Of a stretch of DNA of 64,000 nucleotides, positions 25,624-35,092 are shown in pieces; positions within the stretch are counted from its first letter, which is position 1; every line of letters begins with the position of its first letter. A model generated the notes under the pieces. The model was not told the origin of the DNA and ran no database searches. It saw only the letters and a list, made by a program, of their open reading frames with translations. Made by a program: the position numbers and the translations under genes. Source of the DNA: CAZKBP01 sp964551015 (GTDB lineage: Bacteria; Bacteroidota; Bacteroidia; Cytophagales; Microscillaceae); assembly GCA_964551015.1 (NCBI GenBank), contig CAZKBP010000004.1:209967-273966 (forward strand), read 5' to 3'.

Positions 25624-26436
25624 ATGAGTCTACAAGGAAAAACTGTATTTATTACCGGAGCCAGTCGAGGGATTGGTAAAACCATCGGATTGCGTTTAGC
25701 TAGAGAAGGAGCCAACATCGTGATCGCTGCTAAAACTGCTCAACCGCATCCCAAACTTGCTGGTACGATCTTTACCTCTGCCGAAGAAATAGAAAAAGCC
25801 GGAGGTAAAGCCCTGCCTGTGGTCGTAGATGTGCGCGACGAACAACAAGTCCAAGCCGCTGTGGATAAAGCAGTAGCCGAGTTCGGCGGGCTGGACATCG
25901 TAATCAACAATGCCAGTGCTATCCAACTGACAGGTACGCTCCAAACGGAGATGAAACGCTACGACTTAATGCATCACGTCAATACTCGAGGAACCTTCGT
26001 TACGTCAAGAGCAGCTATTCCTCACTTATTGAAAGCAGAGAACCCTCATGTGCTAAACATCTCTCCACCACTCAATATGGAGCAGCGTTGGTTTGCTCCT
26101 CACGTGGCCTACACGATGGCCAAGTTTGGCATGAGTATGTGTGTGTTGGGCATGTCAGGAGAATTCAAGGGAAAGATCGCTTTCAATGCTCTTTGGCCCA
26201 AGACGGCCATTGCTACGGCCGCCGTGGATATGCTCGGAGGGGAGGAGATGACCAAGCGTTCCCGTAAACCCGAAATCATGGCCGACGCGGCTTACTACAT
26301 CCTAAGCAAAGATTTTAAAACCTATACTGGCAACTTCACCATTGACGAAGAAGTACTCAAGGCTGAGGGCATCGAGGATATGGATCAATATGCCATGACG
26401 CCCGGCATAGAGCTAGCTCCTGATTTTTTTGTGTAG
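25624..26436 (+). CDS. Short-chain dehydrogenase/reductase, HSDL2-like
   Basis: A 270-residue SDR. The cofactor motif TGASRGIG is at residues 11-18, DVRDEQQV near 68, NNAS at 91-94, and the active site uses Ser in NISPP (about 144) with YTMAKFG (about 160). The segment INALWPKT and the overall sequence resemble the SDR domain of hydroxysteroid dehydrogenase-like protein 2, an NAD(P)-dependent fatty-acyl oxidoreductase type. It lies alone, 149 bases after glxK, with no recognised promoter. Confidence 0.9.
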   Translation: MSLQGKTVFITGASRGIGKTIGLRLAREGANIVIAAKTAQPHPKLAGTIFTSAEEIEKAGGKALPVVVDVRDEQQVQAAVDKAVAEFGGLDIVINNASAIQLTGTLQTEMKRYDLMHHVNTRGTFVTSRAAIPHLLKAENPHVLNISPPLNMEQRWFAPHVAYTMAKFGMSMCVLGMSGEFKGKIAFNALWPKTAIATAAVDMLGGEEMTKRSRKPEIMADAAYYILSKDFKTYTGNFTIDEEVLKAEGIEDMDQYAMTPGIELAPDFFV

Positions 26437-26518
26437 CCAGAGCATTCCGCTTTTTAATTGAATCAACAAACATTTTGGAAAGCTTAGCTATTTACCAAGC
26501 ATAACCATCGTCTGAATT

Positions 26519-27190
26519 ATGATTCCGATTAGAGATGATAATCCGACCGATCACACGCCGGTGATGAATTACCTCATCATCGTGGCGAATTTGCTGGTCT
26601 TTCTTTATGAGCTTTCTCTGCCTGAGCAAGCACTAGGGCTATTCTTTTACGAATATGGCTTAGTGCCTGCTCACTTTGGCTTTTTGAATGAGGGTTTGGA
26701 GAATGTAGGCACAGTTTCCTTTGAAAGTTATTACCCTTTTTTCACGAATATGTTTTTACACGGAGGATGGATGCATTTTCTGGGAAATATGTGGTCGCTT
26801 TATATTTTTGGAGATAATATAGAAGACCGAATGGGCAGCTGGGGCTATTTATTTTTCTACCTTCTATGTGGGGTGTTGGCGAGTGGAGCACATTTTTATA
26901 TGAATTTGGGCTCAGAGGTGCCCGCCTTAGGTGCTTCAGGAGCGATTTCGGGAGTGATGGCAGCCTATATGTTTCTGTACCCCAGAGGGCAAATTGTATT
27001 TTTATTTCCCATCTTTTTAGTGCCTTTCTTCTTCCGCATTTCTGCCCTAATTTATATTGGTTTCTGGTTTGCGCTCCAAGTGTATAGCGGTGCTTCTACG
27101 ATGGAAACGGCCACGGGAGTAGCTTTTTGGGCACATATCGGGGGTTTTGTGGCGGGAGCTTTGCTTTATCGTCTATTCACGCGTCGCTGA
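26519..27190 (+). CDS. Rhomboid family intramembrane serine protease
   Basis: A 223-residue membrane protein with six predicted spans. NMFLHGGWMHFLGNMWSLYIFG (about residues 77-98) is the conserved His-Asn region, GASGAISGVMAAY near 140 carries the catalytic Ser, and AHIGGFVAG near 204 the catalytic His. It cleaves transmembrane helices of target proteins; the targets are unknown. It is 72 bases upstream of lgt on the same strand. Confidence 0.93.
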   Translation: MIPIRDDNPTDHTPVMNYLIIVANLLVFLYELSLPEQALGLFFYEYGLVPAHFGFLNEGLENVGTVSFESYYPFFTNMFLHGGWMHFLGNMWSLYIFGDNIEDRMGSWGYLFFYLLCGVLASGAHFYMNLGSEVPALGASGAISGVMAAYMFLYPRGQIVFLFPIFLVPFFFRISALIYIGFWFALQVYSGASTMETATGVAFWAHIGGFVAGALLYRLFTRR

Positions 27191-27262
27191 CCTGAGGCGA
27201 ATAAATAGCAAGGAATTAGTTAATTTTGGATTGTTGTCTATATTTGCAGGAAACAAGCTGAT

Positions 27263-28366
27263 ATGCCTTACGCCTTGAATTATGTGATCTGGGATGTGAG
27301 TCCCGAAATTTTTTCCGTGGGTTGGTTGACTGTACGCTGGTACGGGTTGCTTTTTGCCTCTGGGTTTTTGATAGGCCAGTGGATCGTGGCTCGCATTTTT
27401 AAAATAGAAGAAAAGCCTGAGAAAGATTTAGAAGCATTGATGATTTACATGGTGCTTTCTACCATCATTGGCGCACGCTTGGGGCACTGCTTATTTTACC
27501 AGCCTGATTATTTTTTGAGCCGCCCGATTGAAATTTTATACGTTTGGGAAGGTGGCTTGGCCAGCCACGGGGCAGCCATTGGTATTCTAATTGCGCTTTA
27601 TTTATATGCTCGTCCGCGAAAAGATCAGAGTTTTTTCTGGGTAGTAGACCGAATCGTGATCGTGGTGGCCTTAGGCGGATGTTTTATCCGTTTGGGGAAT
27701 CTAATGAATTCTGAGATCATTGGAAAGCCCGCCGATATACCTACCGCTTTCGTGTTTGCCAATACATTTGACCAGACGCTTTCTCGTAATGCAGACTTGC
27801 ACTTTGTCAAGGCTCAAAAACGCCGTGCTTCGGGAGCAGATACTGTGGCCAATCAAATCACCTATACTCCCCTCGAGATGGATGTTTATTTTGATAAAAA
27901 TGGAATCAATGCAGATCGGGTAAAAGCCTTTGTGAATAGCAATTTGCCGCTCGTGATCAATGATGGGCGTCGTGAGATTAGTCAGCACTATCATTTATTC
28001 AGTTCTAATCTAAATGCGCAATTCAAAGAGAGAGGTGATTACCTGATAGCGAGCTTCCGTGTTTACGCGGTTCCTCGGCACCCCGCGCAGTTGTATGAAT
28101 CTATTTCTTCTTTTTTAATCTTCTTGTTTTTGCTTTGGATTTATTCGCGTCGCAAGGGCGAAACACCAGAAGGTTTGCTCTTTGGAATTTTTATGATCGG
28201 TATTTTTACGCTACGCTTTTTCTACGAATTCCTCAAAGAAAATCAAGTTGCTTTTGAAGATAACCTCACCCTCAACATGGGGCAGATTCTATCCATCCCA
28301 GCGGTACTGATCGGTATTGCCGCGATTGTGATTACTTTAAGAAATCAGAAGCAGAAACCGCGTTAG
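27263..28366 (+). CDS. lgt: Prolipoprotein diacylglyceryl transferase with a central insertion
   Basis: A 367-residue inner-membrane Lgt, which adds diacylglycerol to the lipobox Cys. It has YGLLFASGF near 28, GARLGHCLFYQPDYF near 71, EGGLASHGAAIG near 93, GGCFIRLGNLMNSEIIGKP near 137-155 with the Arg/Asn signature, and C-terminal VPRHPAQLYES. The protein is about 80-90 residues longer than the E. coli enzyme because of a segment at about residues 165-255, rich in charged residues and placed between the signature and PRHPAQLYE. TATATTTG at 27239-27246 could be the -7 element of its own promoter, but no good -33 element is seen. Lipoproteins for it to modify are encoded at 167 and 42192. Confidence 0.93.
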   Translation: MPYALNYVIWDVSPEIFSVGWLTVRWYGLLFASGFLIGQWIVARIFKIEEKPEKDLEALMIYMVLSTIIGARLGHCLFYQPDYFLSRPIEILYVWEGGLASHGAAIGILIALYLYARPRKDQSFFWVVDRIVIVVALGGCFIRLGNLMNSEIIGKPADIPTAFVFANTFDQTLSRNADLHFVKAQKRRASGADTVANQITYTPLEMDVYFDKNGINADRVKAFVNSNLPLVINDGRREISQHYHLFSSNLNAQFKERGDYLIASFRVYAVPRHPAQLYESISSFLIFLFLLWIYSRRKGETPEGLLFGIFMIGIFTLRFFYEFLKENQVAFEDNLTLNMGQILSIPAVLIGIAAIVITLRNQKQKPR

Positions 28367-28428
28367 ACAATTTATTTCAGCAAGCAGCTACTCGTTCCTC
28401 TGGTATGGAGTAAGGTGCCAAAGATTCC

Positions 28429-29295
28429 TTACTCAAAGCCATCCAAAATACTATCTCCCAACAGGAGAGAAATCAGGAAGGCAATTCCTCCTAAGACCAA
28501 GCCCACCAAAAGAAAGCCTAAAAAACTGCCCCCGCCACCAAATAAGCCCGCAAAACCAGCAATGATTGCTAATAATCCCGGCCAAGTAAAAATCCCGTAT
28601 TTAACGAAATAATCATAACTAGCCATCTCCAAGTTAGACTCGGTCAGCAAGAAGACAAAGGCAAATATAGCTCCTGCAAAACCTAGCGCAAAAAGTAGCA
28701 TCTCAAAAATCGTTAGCACAGAGCCAGTCAGTAAAAAATGTAACAACACAATCAAGGCGAAAAATGCTCCCAAGGCAATACCGACCAAGAGCCAATCCAA
28801 GTCCAAGAATTTGAAAGAAAACCAATGAAAACGACGGCTTTGGCGGTCCCGTTCGGCTCTTTGCTTTTTGAGCTTTTCCTTCGCTTTCTCTTTAAGAAGT
28901 TTGGAAGGTGGAATCGTATGTACTCTCTCCGATGATTGTGAGGGACGTTTAGCAGAAGGGCGTAGTTGTTTCTGCAATTTATGACGCAGGTGCTGACCGG
29001 TAGGAGTTTTGCGGAGTGGGGGCGAAACCGCAACCCAGGTCTTCGTGGGTTGGGCTTGTTGTTGATAGAGTGTTTCTAAGGAAAGTCTTTGACCTACATC
29101 CGCAGCTGATTCAGGACTTTCACCCGATTGAATTTCTAGTGAATCTGTCATCGCTTCAAGAGGATGAGCCAGCCAAAAAAGCAACAAAATCAGGAGCTTG
29201 GGTAACTGCAAATGCTTTGAGGCTTTTCCTGATCCTAAATCAACCCCAAATCTGCTTGTTAGGCCATCAATTTTGAGAGCTAAGTATTTTTTCAT
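28429..29295 (-). CDS. Hypothetical membrane protein with Lys/Arg-rich linker
   Basis: A 288-residue protein I do not recognise. A hydrophobic stretch at about residues 30-45 (KLLILLLFWLAHPLEA) may be a signal or first span. It is followed by a polar region with QLRPSAKRPSQS-like basic sequence (residues about 80-150) and then four hydrophobic helices in the last 120 residues, with glycine-rich turns (FAGLFGGGGSFLGFLLVG). Helix-helix glycine patterns resemble small membrane domains of unknown function common in Bacteroidota. Its 3' end faces lgt. Confidence 0.7.
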   Translation of the reverse strand: MKKYLALKIDGLTSRFGVDLGSGKASKHLQLPKLLILLLFWLAHPLEAMTDSLEIQSGESPESAADVGQRLSLETLYQQQAQPTKTWVAVSPPLRKTPTGQHLRHKLQKQLRPSAKRPSQSSERVHTIPPSKLLKEKAKEKLKKQRAERDRQSRRFHWFSFKFLDLDWLLVGIALGAFFALIVLLHFLLTGSVLTIFEMLLFALGFAGAIFAFVFLLTESNLEMASYDYFVKYGIFTWPGLLAIIAGFAGLFGGGGSFLGFLLVGLVLGGIAFLISLLLGDSILDGFE

Positions 29296-29430
29296 GCTAA
29301 ATAAGTTTGTGCACAGCTACAATGACTTTACGGACAAAATTGGCAAATATTGTCTTTAAGTTTACAATCTATGTAAGTAGGCTGAATTTATTGGCAGACA
29401 AGACGTACGACCACCCGGACTCACTTGACT

Positions 29431-30741
29431 TTACAACTGATTGATAAAATCCCGAATTAAGCGAAAAACTTGTTCATAGCGGGTAAGTGGTAATGTCTCT
29501 GGCCGGTCGTAAATATCGTGATAAGCTTTGATTCCTCCCAAAGTATAGAGAAAAAAAGAAGGTACGCCATTCTCTGTAAAGTAAAAATGATCAGAATTGG
29601 CCGCTAAACCTCTGGATTTGATCTCTGGCAGGTAATTTTCACGGGCATTGATGGCTCTTAGTCTTTGCATTTGCTCCTTAAAAATACTCCCGTTGACCAC
29701 CGTTGCACCGTCGTCGCCAGTACCTACCAAGTCTACATTCATCAAAAACTTGATATTTTTTAAAGGAAAGAGAGGATTTTCTACATAAAAGCGAGAACCT
29801 ACCAAGCCTGCTTCTTCGGCTCCAAAGGCCATAAAGGCGATTGAATACACAGGACGGTTCGCTGGGTGAGCATAATAACGCGCTAGCTCCAAGAGCATGG
29901 AGATACCACTTGCGTTATCGTTAGCTCCGGGGAAATAAGTATCTTCTCCCATTCTTCCCAAGTGGTCATAGTGTGCTGAAAACACGATAAAGCTATCGGG
30001 CTTGGCCGTGCCGGGCAGATAACCGATTATATTTTGTGTTTTATAATTTCGCTTCAGCTCCGCGTCCAACTTAAAGCGTATCTTGTGTTTTTTGCGAGGA
30101 GAACTTTGGAGAATCGCCTCGAATTTTTCTTGAGGAATTTCAAAAATAGGTGGGCTTAGCTGCCGATTAGAAAGGCTGGCCACTAGTTTTGTAGATTTTA
30201 ACTCCACGAGTGCTTTGGCCTGATACAAGCGATCAATGGATTTTTGAGGTAAGTCAATGATACGAGCTAAATCCTGACTTTGGTAGATAAGTACCCTTTT
30301 GGGGATGTTCTGCTCGAGAAAAGCCTCGCGTACAGAATCATTTTGAAAAATGGCAGTATCCAGACGAATGATCTTAGCACTGCCTTTGCCCGCCTGAGAA
30401 ATTGGTTGCACGAGATAGTCTTGCCCGGGGAGGAGTTTAGTTTTATCGATTTTTAACTGGACACGATGCGGAAAGGTATTGATATTGAGCGGAAAGTACT
30501 GTGCGTAACTATCTTCAAAAGGCTCTAAGCCAATCTCTTGGAAAGTTTGCTCCAAATACTGAGCCGCCACACGATCTCCTTCTAAGGTGTAACCCCGGCG
30601 GTGAGCCGAGTAACCACGACCGTGCATAGAAGGATGACAAAGCGTATCAATGACTTGGCGCACACGTGCCATATCCTGTGCCTGTACATCCATCGAGAGC
30701 ACGAGCCAGAGGCTGATTAGTGATAGATAAATTTTTTTCAT
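29431..30741 (-). CDS. Secreted M28 family metallopeptidase
   Basis: A 436-residue exported peptidase with a signal peptide (MKKIYLSLISLWLVLSM then AQ). The di-zinc site is complete: His in FSAHYDHLG, Asp in GANDNASG, Glu-Glu in AFGAEEAG, Asp in NVDLVG and a final His in KAYHDIYDRPE. The domain belongs to the aminopeptidase Y/S type M28 family, which removes N-terminal residues. A propeptide-like or PA-like insert precedes the zinc domain (residues about 90-230). A monocistronic gene; the upstream gap carries the TonB terminator. Confidence 0.9.
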   Translation of the reverse strand: MKKIYLSLISLWLVLSMDVQAQDMARVRQVIDTLCHPSMHGRGYSAHRRGYTLEGDRVAAQYLEQTFQEIGLEPFEDSYAQYFPLNINTFPHRVQLKIDKTKLLPGQDYLVQPISQAGKGSAKIIRLDTAIFQNDSVREAFLEQNIPKRVLIYQSQDLARIIDLPQKSIDRLYQAKALVELKSTKLVASLSNRQLSPPIFEIPQEKFEAILQSSPRKKHKIRFKLDAELKRNYKTQNIIGYLPGTAKPDSFIVFSAHYDHLGRMGEDTYFPGANDNASGISMLLELARYYAHPANRPVYSIAFMAFGAEEAGLVGSRFYVENPLFPLKNIKFLMNVDLVGTGDDGATVVNGSIFKEQMQRLRAINARENYLPEIKSRGLAANSDHFYFTENGVPSFFLYTLGGIKAYHDIYDRPETLPLTRYEQVFRLIRDFINQL

Positions 30742-31041
30742 AAAAAATTTCCTGTAGCTATTTCTCCTTTTTTTTGATCAGAATTCCGTGATCATAGCTG
30801 AAAGTTCGGGTGCAAAAGGAAAAATAAACGTTCTGGTTTTTTCTCAAACAAGGGAGTAAAAGATAAGTACGAGTATTGTATGATACTTACCAGAATAACC
30901 AGATCAAAAACAATTCTATTGATTCGTGGGAGCGAATCTAAAAAAAAAATGTGAATGTTGGTTCCCTTCTAATCAAAAAGCTCAATCCATTGGATTGAGC
31001 TCTTTGATATCATATAAGAAAATATAGGATTCTTCTTGTCC
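30742..31041. other. 300-base gap upstream of the M28 peptidase gene
   Basis: No gene is seen. It holds an inverted repeat TAAGTA (30864-30869) with TACTTA (30884-30889) around a TATTG-containing centre, which could be an operator or part of the peptidase promoter, and at its right end the TonB terminator (30979-31001). No good TAnnTTTG element for the peptidase was found on the minus strand. Confidence 0.5.
30979..31001 (-). terminator. Terminator of the tonB gene
   Basis: AGCTCAATCCA and TGGATTGAGCT are perfect inverted repeats around a single base. On the minus strand the stem is followed by TTTTTGATT, a normal intrinsic terminator lying 40 bases after the tonB stop. The plus-strand side also ends in TCTTTG, so it may work both ways. 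Confidence 0.85.
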
Positions 31042-31731
31042 CTAGTTTAACTTGAAAAAGATAGGAATAGACATTCTTACCTTCACAGGGCGACCTCTTT
31101 GCTTTCCAGGCTTCCAGTTGGGTGCTTCTTTGAGTACGCGAATCGCTTCTTCGTCGCAGCCCGAGCCAATTCCTTTGATGACTTTGATATCATTGAGACT
31201 GCCGTCCTTGTCTACTACGAATTGCACAAAAACACGACCTTCTACGCCCATTCGGCGGGCTTGCTTAGGGTAATTGATGTTTTTGCCCACGTATTTGTAG
31301 AAAGCCTCCATACCTCCTTGGGGTTCGGGTTGGTTTTCCACGATCAAGAAAATTTCATCTTCCTTCTCTTCCTTGGGTGGCGGTGGCGGTGGTGCGTCAA
31401 TCTTCACAGGTACATCGGGCACGGTTTCTTCTTCGATTTCCACGTCTAGTTCCATCTCGATTTGCTCCTCAATTTCTTCTTCTTCGGGAACCTCAATAAT
31501 TTCGGGTTGCTGAAGAACAGGAGGTGGCGGTGGAGGCATTTCTGTGATGGGGATGTCTAGAATCTCCGTTTCTTCGTCTTCTAGTGAACCCAGATCAATC
31601 GTTTCTAGGTCATCGTAAAATTTCCACTCGAAAGCAGTAATTACCAACGCTAAACTTAGGATCAAGCCAATGTTAAAGAACAAGCCTGATTTTCGGTTTA
31701 GATCCACTTTTGGATTTTTCTTTTGTTCCAT
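31042..31731 (-). CDS. tonB: Energy transducer TonB
   Basis: A 229-residue TonB linking the proton-motive force to outer-membrane receptors. A single transmembrane segment lies at about residues 17-35, then an acidic stretch and Pro-rich linkers (PPPPP runs near 67 and 112), then the C-terminal domain with YPKQARRMGVEGRVFVQFVV near 153-172 and AIRVLKEAPNWKPGKQRG near 195. The form with EEE/PPP linkers is typical of Bacteroidota. ExbB/ExbD are not in the window. Confidence 0.94.
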   Translation of the reverse strand: MEQKKNPKVDLNRKSGLFFNIGLILSLALVITAFEWKFYDDLETIDLGSLEDEETEILDIPITEMPPPPPPVLQQPEIIEVPEEEEIEEQIEMELDVEIEEETVPDVPVKIDAPPPPPPKEEKEDEIFLIVENQPEPQGGMEAFYKYVGKNINYPKQARRMGVEGRVFVQFVVDKDGSLNDIKVIKGIGSGCDEEAIRVLKEAPNWKPGKQRGRPVKVRMSIPIFFKLN

Positions 31732-31840
31732 AAATCGTTAAACATTAATTATTAAAACCTATTAGTAATTTTTCTTCAAATAATGCAAATTTTGGTTGAT
31801 ACTTTTATCCCAAAAACAAATATACCTATTTTTTTAGTTA

Positions 31841-32227
31841 TTAAAAATTTTTCCACTCTATTTTATAAATCAAATAGAAAGCTAATGCCCCTGCTATGCA
31901 ACCAAATATATCTGCGAATAAGTCCCAAATTTCAAAATATTTAGGAGATCGGAAGAAATGAATAACTTCTAGGACAAAAGCGTAGATAATACAAGAAACC
32001 AGAGCCGTCCGCATGCCATTAAATCGCAAGGATATGAAAGCGTGTTGCTTATTGAAGCCAATAATCAACAAGAAAGTCAGGATAAAAAATTGTAAGAAGT
32101 GTGCTAACTTATCAAAGTAGAGAAAGTAAAATACCTGCAAAGTAGGTAGCCCCTCGTCTCTACCTAGATTCAGGGCAAGCATACAAGCTGCCCACAGAAA
32201 AGGATATGCATTGAACCTGAAAAACAT
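31841..32227 (-). CDS. VanZ-like family membrane protein
   Basis: A 128-residue four-helix membrane protein. DKLAHFLQFFILTFLL near residue 38 is the VanZ-family helix with the conserved Asp-Lys...His, and EVIHFFRSPKYFEIWDLFADIFG near residue 90 is the second conserved block. VanZ-like proteins in Bacteroidota often lie beside gcvH, as here (33 bases). The role is unknown; teicoplanin resistance is known only for the original VanZ. Confidence 0.88.
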   Translation of the reverse strand: MFFRFNAYPFLWAACMLALNLGRDEGLPTLQVFYFLYFDKLAHFLQFFILTFLLIIGFNKQHAFISLRFNGMRTALVSCIIYAFVLEVIHFFRSPKYFEIWDLFADIFGCIAGALAFYLIYKIEWKNF

Positions 32228-32260
32228 ACTAATCAGAAACGGAAACTTATCTGAGCCAGC

Positions 32261-32644
32261 TTAGGCATTTACAAATTCTTGATAACCAGCGGCCGTCATG
32301 AGTGCCTCGAGCTCTTCGGGGTTTTTTAGCTCAATTTTAACCATCCAACCTTTTTCGTATGGCTCTGAGTTGACTAGCTCGGGATTATCTGCCAATTCTT
32401 GATTGACTTCCAGAATTTTGGCAGTAACGGGCAAGTAAAGGTCTGAAACGGTTTTTACCGCTTCTACGGTGCCAAATACGGCGTTTTGCTCTAATTCTTC
32501 GCCTTCGGTTTCTATTTCTACATAGACAATATCTCCGAGCTCCCCTTGGGCGTAATCTGTGATACCCACGTAAGCAGTATGATCATCGGCTACGCGAATC
32601 CACTCGTGTTCGTCTGTATATCGAAGTTCCTCTGGGATATTCAT
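32261..32644 (-). CDS. gcvH: Glycine cleavage system H protein
   Basis: A 127-residue lipoyl carrier protein of the glycine cleavage system. The lipoylated Lys lies in GTVEAVKTVSDLYLP (about residue 64), and EHEWIRV near residue 12 and NPELVNSEPYEKGWM near 86 complete the family pattern. Full length. No gcvT or gcvP is nearby. It is cotranscribed with the VanZ-like gene. Confidence 0.96.
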   Translation of the reverse strand: MNIPEELRYTDEHEWIRVADDHTAYVGITDYAQGELGDIVYVEIETEGEELEQNAVFGTVEAVKTVSDLYLPVTAKILEVNQELADNPELVNSEPYEKGWMVKIELKNPEELEALMTAAGYQEFVNA

Positions 32645-32729
32645 AAATGGGTCTAGTTTAAGCTTCGTGTAAAAGATAAATGAGCATCAAAAATGCCAAA
32701 TAATCCTTAGAATACAAACGATTTCAGGC

Positions 32730-33299
32730 TTATTTTAAGAACTTAATTTTATAGTACTGTCTATCGTGAATGGAGACCTCGATGACGGCTCCGTAGCCCA
32801 AATAAATCCGAAATACTTTCTCCAAAGGGATGTGCAGTAAATGTGCCAAGAGCGACTGCATCACCCCGAAATGGGTAACCACTCCTACTTCCTCGGGTGC
32901 TTCTGCCATTAGTTCTTGCCAGAAAGCCACACTGCGGTCGAATAAATCTTGGTTAGACTCTCCATTGGGGGTGCTGGCTTGGCCGAGGTGAGTCATCCAG
33001 TATTTGATTTGCTCTTTGTCAATCTCGGCCCAAGGCTTCATTTCCCAATCACCAAAGTGCATTTCCTTGATGCGTTCGTCTATTGTCAAGGAATTTCCCT
33101 TTAAATGTTTGGCTAGCTGGAGGCAACGCTTCAAGGGACTCGAGTAAAGGGGAATTTGACGATGATTGGGCACAATGCTCATAATTTCCTGAGCTTCAGC
33201 TAGGAAACTATCCTTCACATCTAGGTCCGTCTGACCGTAGCAAATTCCTTTTTCTACCTCCGGAGTCGTATGGCGAATTAAGTAAATGGTTTGTTGCAT
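32730..33299 (-). CDS. Histidine phosphatase family protein (CobC-like)
   Basis: A 189-residue phosphoglycerate-mutase-fold phosphatase. The catalytic RHT lies in YLIRHTTPE (residues 6-14), PLKRCLQLAKHL near 56 has the second Arg, and THFGVMQSLLAHLL near 142 the second His. GICYGQTDLDV is the alpha-ribazole phosphatase (CobC) flavour, but no other cobalamin gene is near, so the substrate is open. Confidence 0.85.
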   Translation of the reverse strand: MQQTIYLIRHTTPEVEKGICYGQTDLDVKDSFLAEAQEIMSIVPNHRQIPLYSSPLKRCLQLAKHLKGNSLTIDERIKEMHFGDWEMKPWAEIDKEQIKYWMTHLGQASTPNGESNQDLFDRSVAFWQELMAEAPEEVGVVTHFGVMQSLLAHLLHIPLEKVFRIYLGYGAVIEVSIHDRQYYKIKFLK

Positions 33300-33388
33300 G
33301 TTGAGGTGTGAGCGTATTTTGGATCAAAGAGATCTGACAAGTCAAGGTTTCTACTTGACTTAAGGAACTGTGTGACTTGGTTTTTGGA

Positions 33389-34876
33389 TTAATTATTTTC
33401 TTCAAGGCGGTTCCAAGCTTCTTGGACGTTCTCGATAGCTGAAATGTCATTTTCTTTGCCATTCTCCTTGGGTTGGTACTCGAAGAGTTGCTTCGTTTTG
33501 ATGGCTTTGGCGACGGCATCGGGTACCATTTTTTCCCAGCCTTCTTCGCCATCTTTAATCATTTTCAGTACGTGATCAGATATGATGTGCAGAATACTTC
33601 TGTCAAAAGCACTGATATTTTCAATCTTATCATTGGCCACCAAATATTCATAAAGATCGACCAAATGAGGAGGCAGCTCAAAATTATCGCAATTGTAAAG
33701 TGCTCCTTCCTTTTGGCGATGATGCGCTGGGTAGACGAAAAGCTTTACATTTCTACTAAAGAGCGTACTGAAAGATTCTAAAATTCCTCCTTTGAGCTTT
33801 TCGTAGTATTTTTCATCAAAGATAAGCTCCAAGGCATAAACACCCAGCACGATACCGATTTTCTCTTTGGTAAATTGTGAGAAATAAGAAACCAAACGAT
33901 AATATTCTTGATAATCAGAAATCATAACCGTACATCCCAAGGAGCTGAGAATATCTACTCTGTCTAAGAAATCTTGATAATCAATTTCTTGCTGACCCAA
34001 TCGCAAGTCATTCAAAGTCAACTCGGCTAAGATTTCAATCTTATCTTTGCGTACGTCTTCTTCTCGGCTAAATTGCTCATAACCCCTTTTAAGCATGTCC
34101 AAGTTGACCCAAGTAAGAGGACGGAAGCGACCTCTCAGGGCAAGAATATTTTTCTTGTAGAGTAAATCCGAGGGCTGGATTACTTCCCCATCTGGGCTAA
34201 AAATAGCGGCGTGAGTCAGGCCATCATTGACTAACTTTAGGCTCAGAATGCGATTATCCACGTTCTCAAAGTCTGGCCCTGTAACGCGCATCATATCCAC
34301 CTCGATGCGTTCTCTGGAAAGCCCATCCATCAGAGAAATTAGTATTTGCTCGGCATCATCATAGTAGAAAAAAGCACCGTAGATCAAATTTACCCCGATC
34401 ACACCCAAGGCCTGTTGTTGGTCCAAAGCACTGCGGTCGTACATACGCACGTGAATCACGATGTCATTGGGTGGAGTTTGTGGGCGCAACTGAAAGCGCA
34501 GACCGATCCAACCGTGTCCTTGATTGGTTTTTTGGAAATTAATCGTGGTAACCGTATCTGCAAAAGCAAAAAAGGCTTTATCAAAGCCCATTTTAATTCC
34601 TAAACGTTGTTCTAAAAGACGATATTCTTTGTCAAGCATTTTCATCAAGCGCGGCTCGCAGACGTAGCGACCGCTTTCCTCGACCCCGTAAATGGCGTTG
34701 CTAAAAGTCATATCATAGGCCGACATGGTTTTGGCAATCGTTTGGGAAGCTCCTCCTGCTTTGAAGAAAAAGGCAGCCACTTCCTGCCCCGCCCCAATTT
34801 CGGCAAAAGAGCCATAGTTATCGGTTTCCAGATTGATGCGACGGGCTTTTTCTCGGGTACTTAGTTTAGATTCCAT
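33389..34876 (-). CDS. Conserved Bacteroidota protein of unknown function
   Basis: A 495-residue soluble protein. Its N-terminus, STREKARRINLETDNYGSFA then EIGAGQEVAAFFFKAGGASQ and TIAKTMSAYDM, belongs to a highly conserved family I know from Bacteroidota genomes, where it carries misleading labels such as nicotinate-nucleotide adenylyltransferase or TonB-dependent receptor. I see neither a nucleotidyl-transferase HxGH motif nor a beta-barrel or signal. It is mixed alpha/beta throughout and has a Glu/Lys/Asn-rich C-terminal tail. It is 90 bases upstream of the phosphatase gene on the same strand. Function unknown. Confidence 0.85.
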   Translation of the reverse strand: MESKLSTREKARRINLETDNYGSFAEIGAGQEVAAFFFKAGGASQTIAKTMSAYDMTFSNAIYGVEESGRYVCEPRLMKMLDKEYRLLEQRLGIKMGFDKAFFAFADTVTTINFQKTNQGHGWIGLRFQLRPQTPPNDIVIHVRMYDRSALDQQQALGVIGVNLIYGAFFYYDDAEQILISLMDGLSRERIEVDMMRVTGPDFENVDNRILSLKLVNDGLTHAAIFSPDGEVIQPSDLLYKKNILALRGRFRPLTWVNLDMLKRGYEQFSREEDVRKDKIEILAELTLNDLRLGQQEIDYQDFLDRVDILSSLGCTVMISDYQEYYRLVSYFSQFTKEKIGIVLGVYALELIFDEKYYEKLKGGILESFSTLFSRNVKLFVYPAHHRQKEGALYNCDNFELPPHLVDLYEYLVANDKIENISAFDRSILHIISDHVLKMIKDGEEGWEKMVPDAVAKAIKTKQLFEYQPKENGKENDISAIENVQEAWNRLEENN

Positions 34877-35092
34877 GTTTGTTTGATCGATGATTTAGAC
34901 GATGAAAAGCTTGAAAAGGGGTTTCTCTAAGAAATTAACGATTCTAGAAAAATTTGTTCCAGATACTAGCTCAAAATTAACAATATTTTTGCCAAGCTCC
35001 AGAAATCTGCTCTTGCTCCTGGGCAGAATAAGATAAACGACTCAGTTTTTTTTTATAGCTTTGAAAGACAGAATATCCAAAAGAAAATACTT

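Noticed and set aside
33208..33552. A 114-codon minus-strand frame between phosphatase and the conserved unknown
   Set aside because: It overlaps the 5' part of the phosphatase gene and the 3' part of the conserved gene in another frame, and is Ser/Lys/Pro-rich with no motif.
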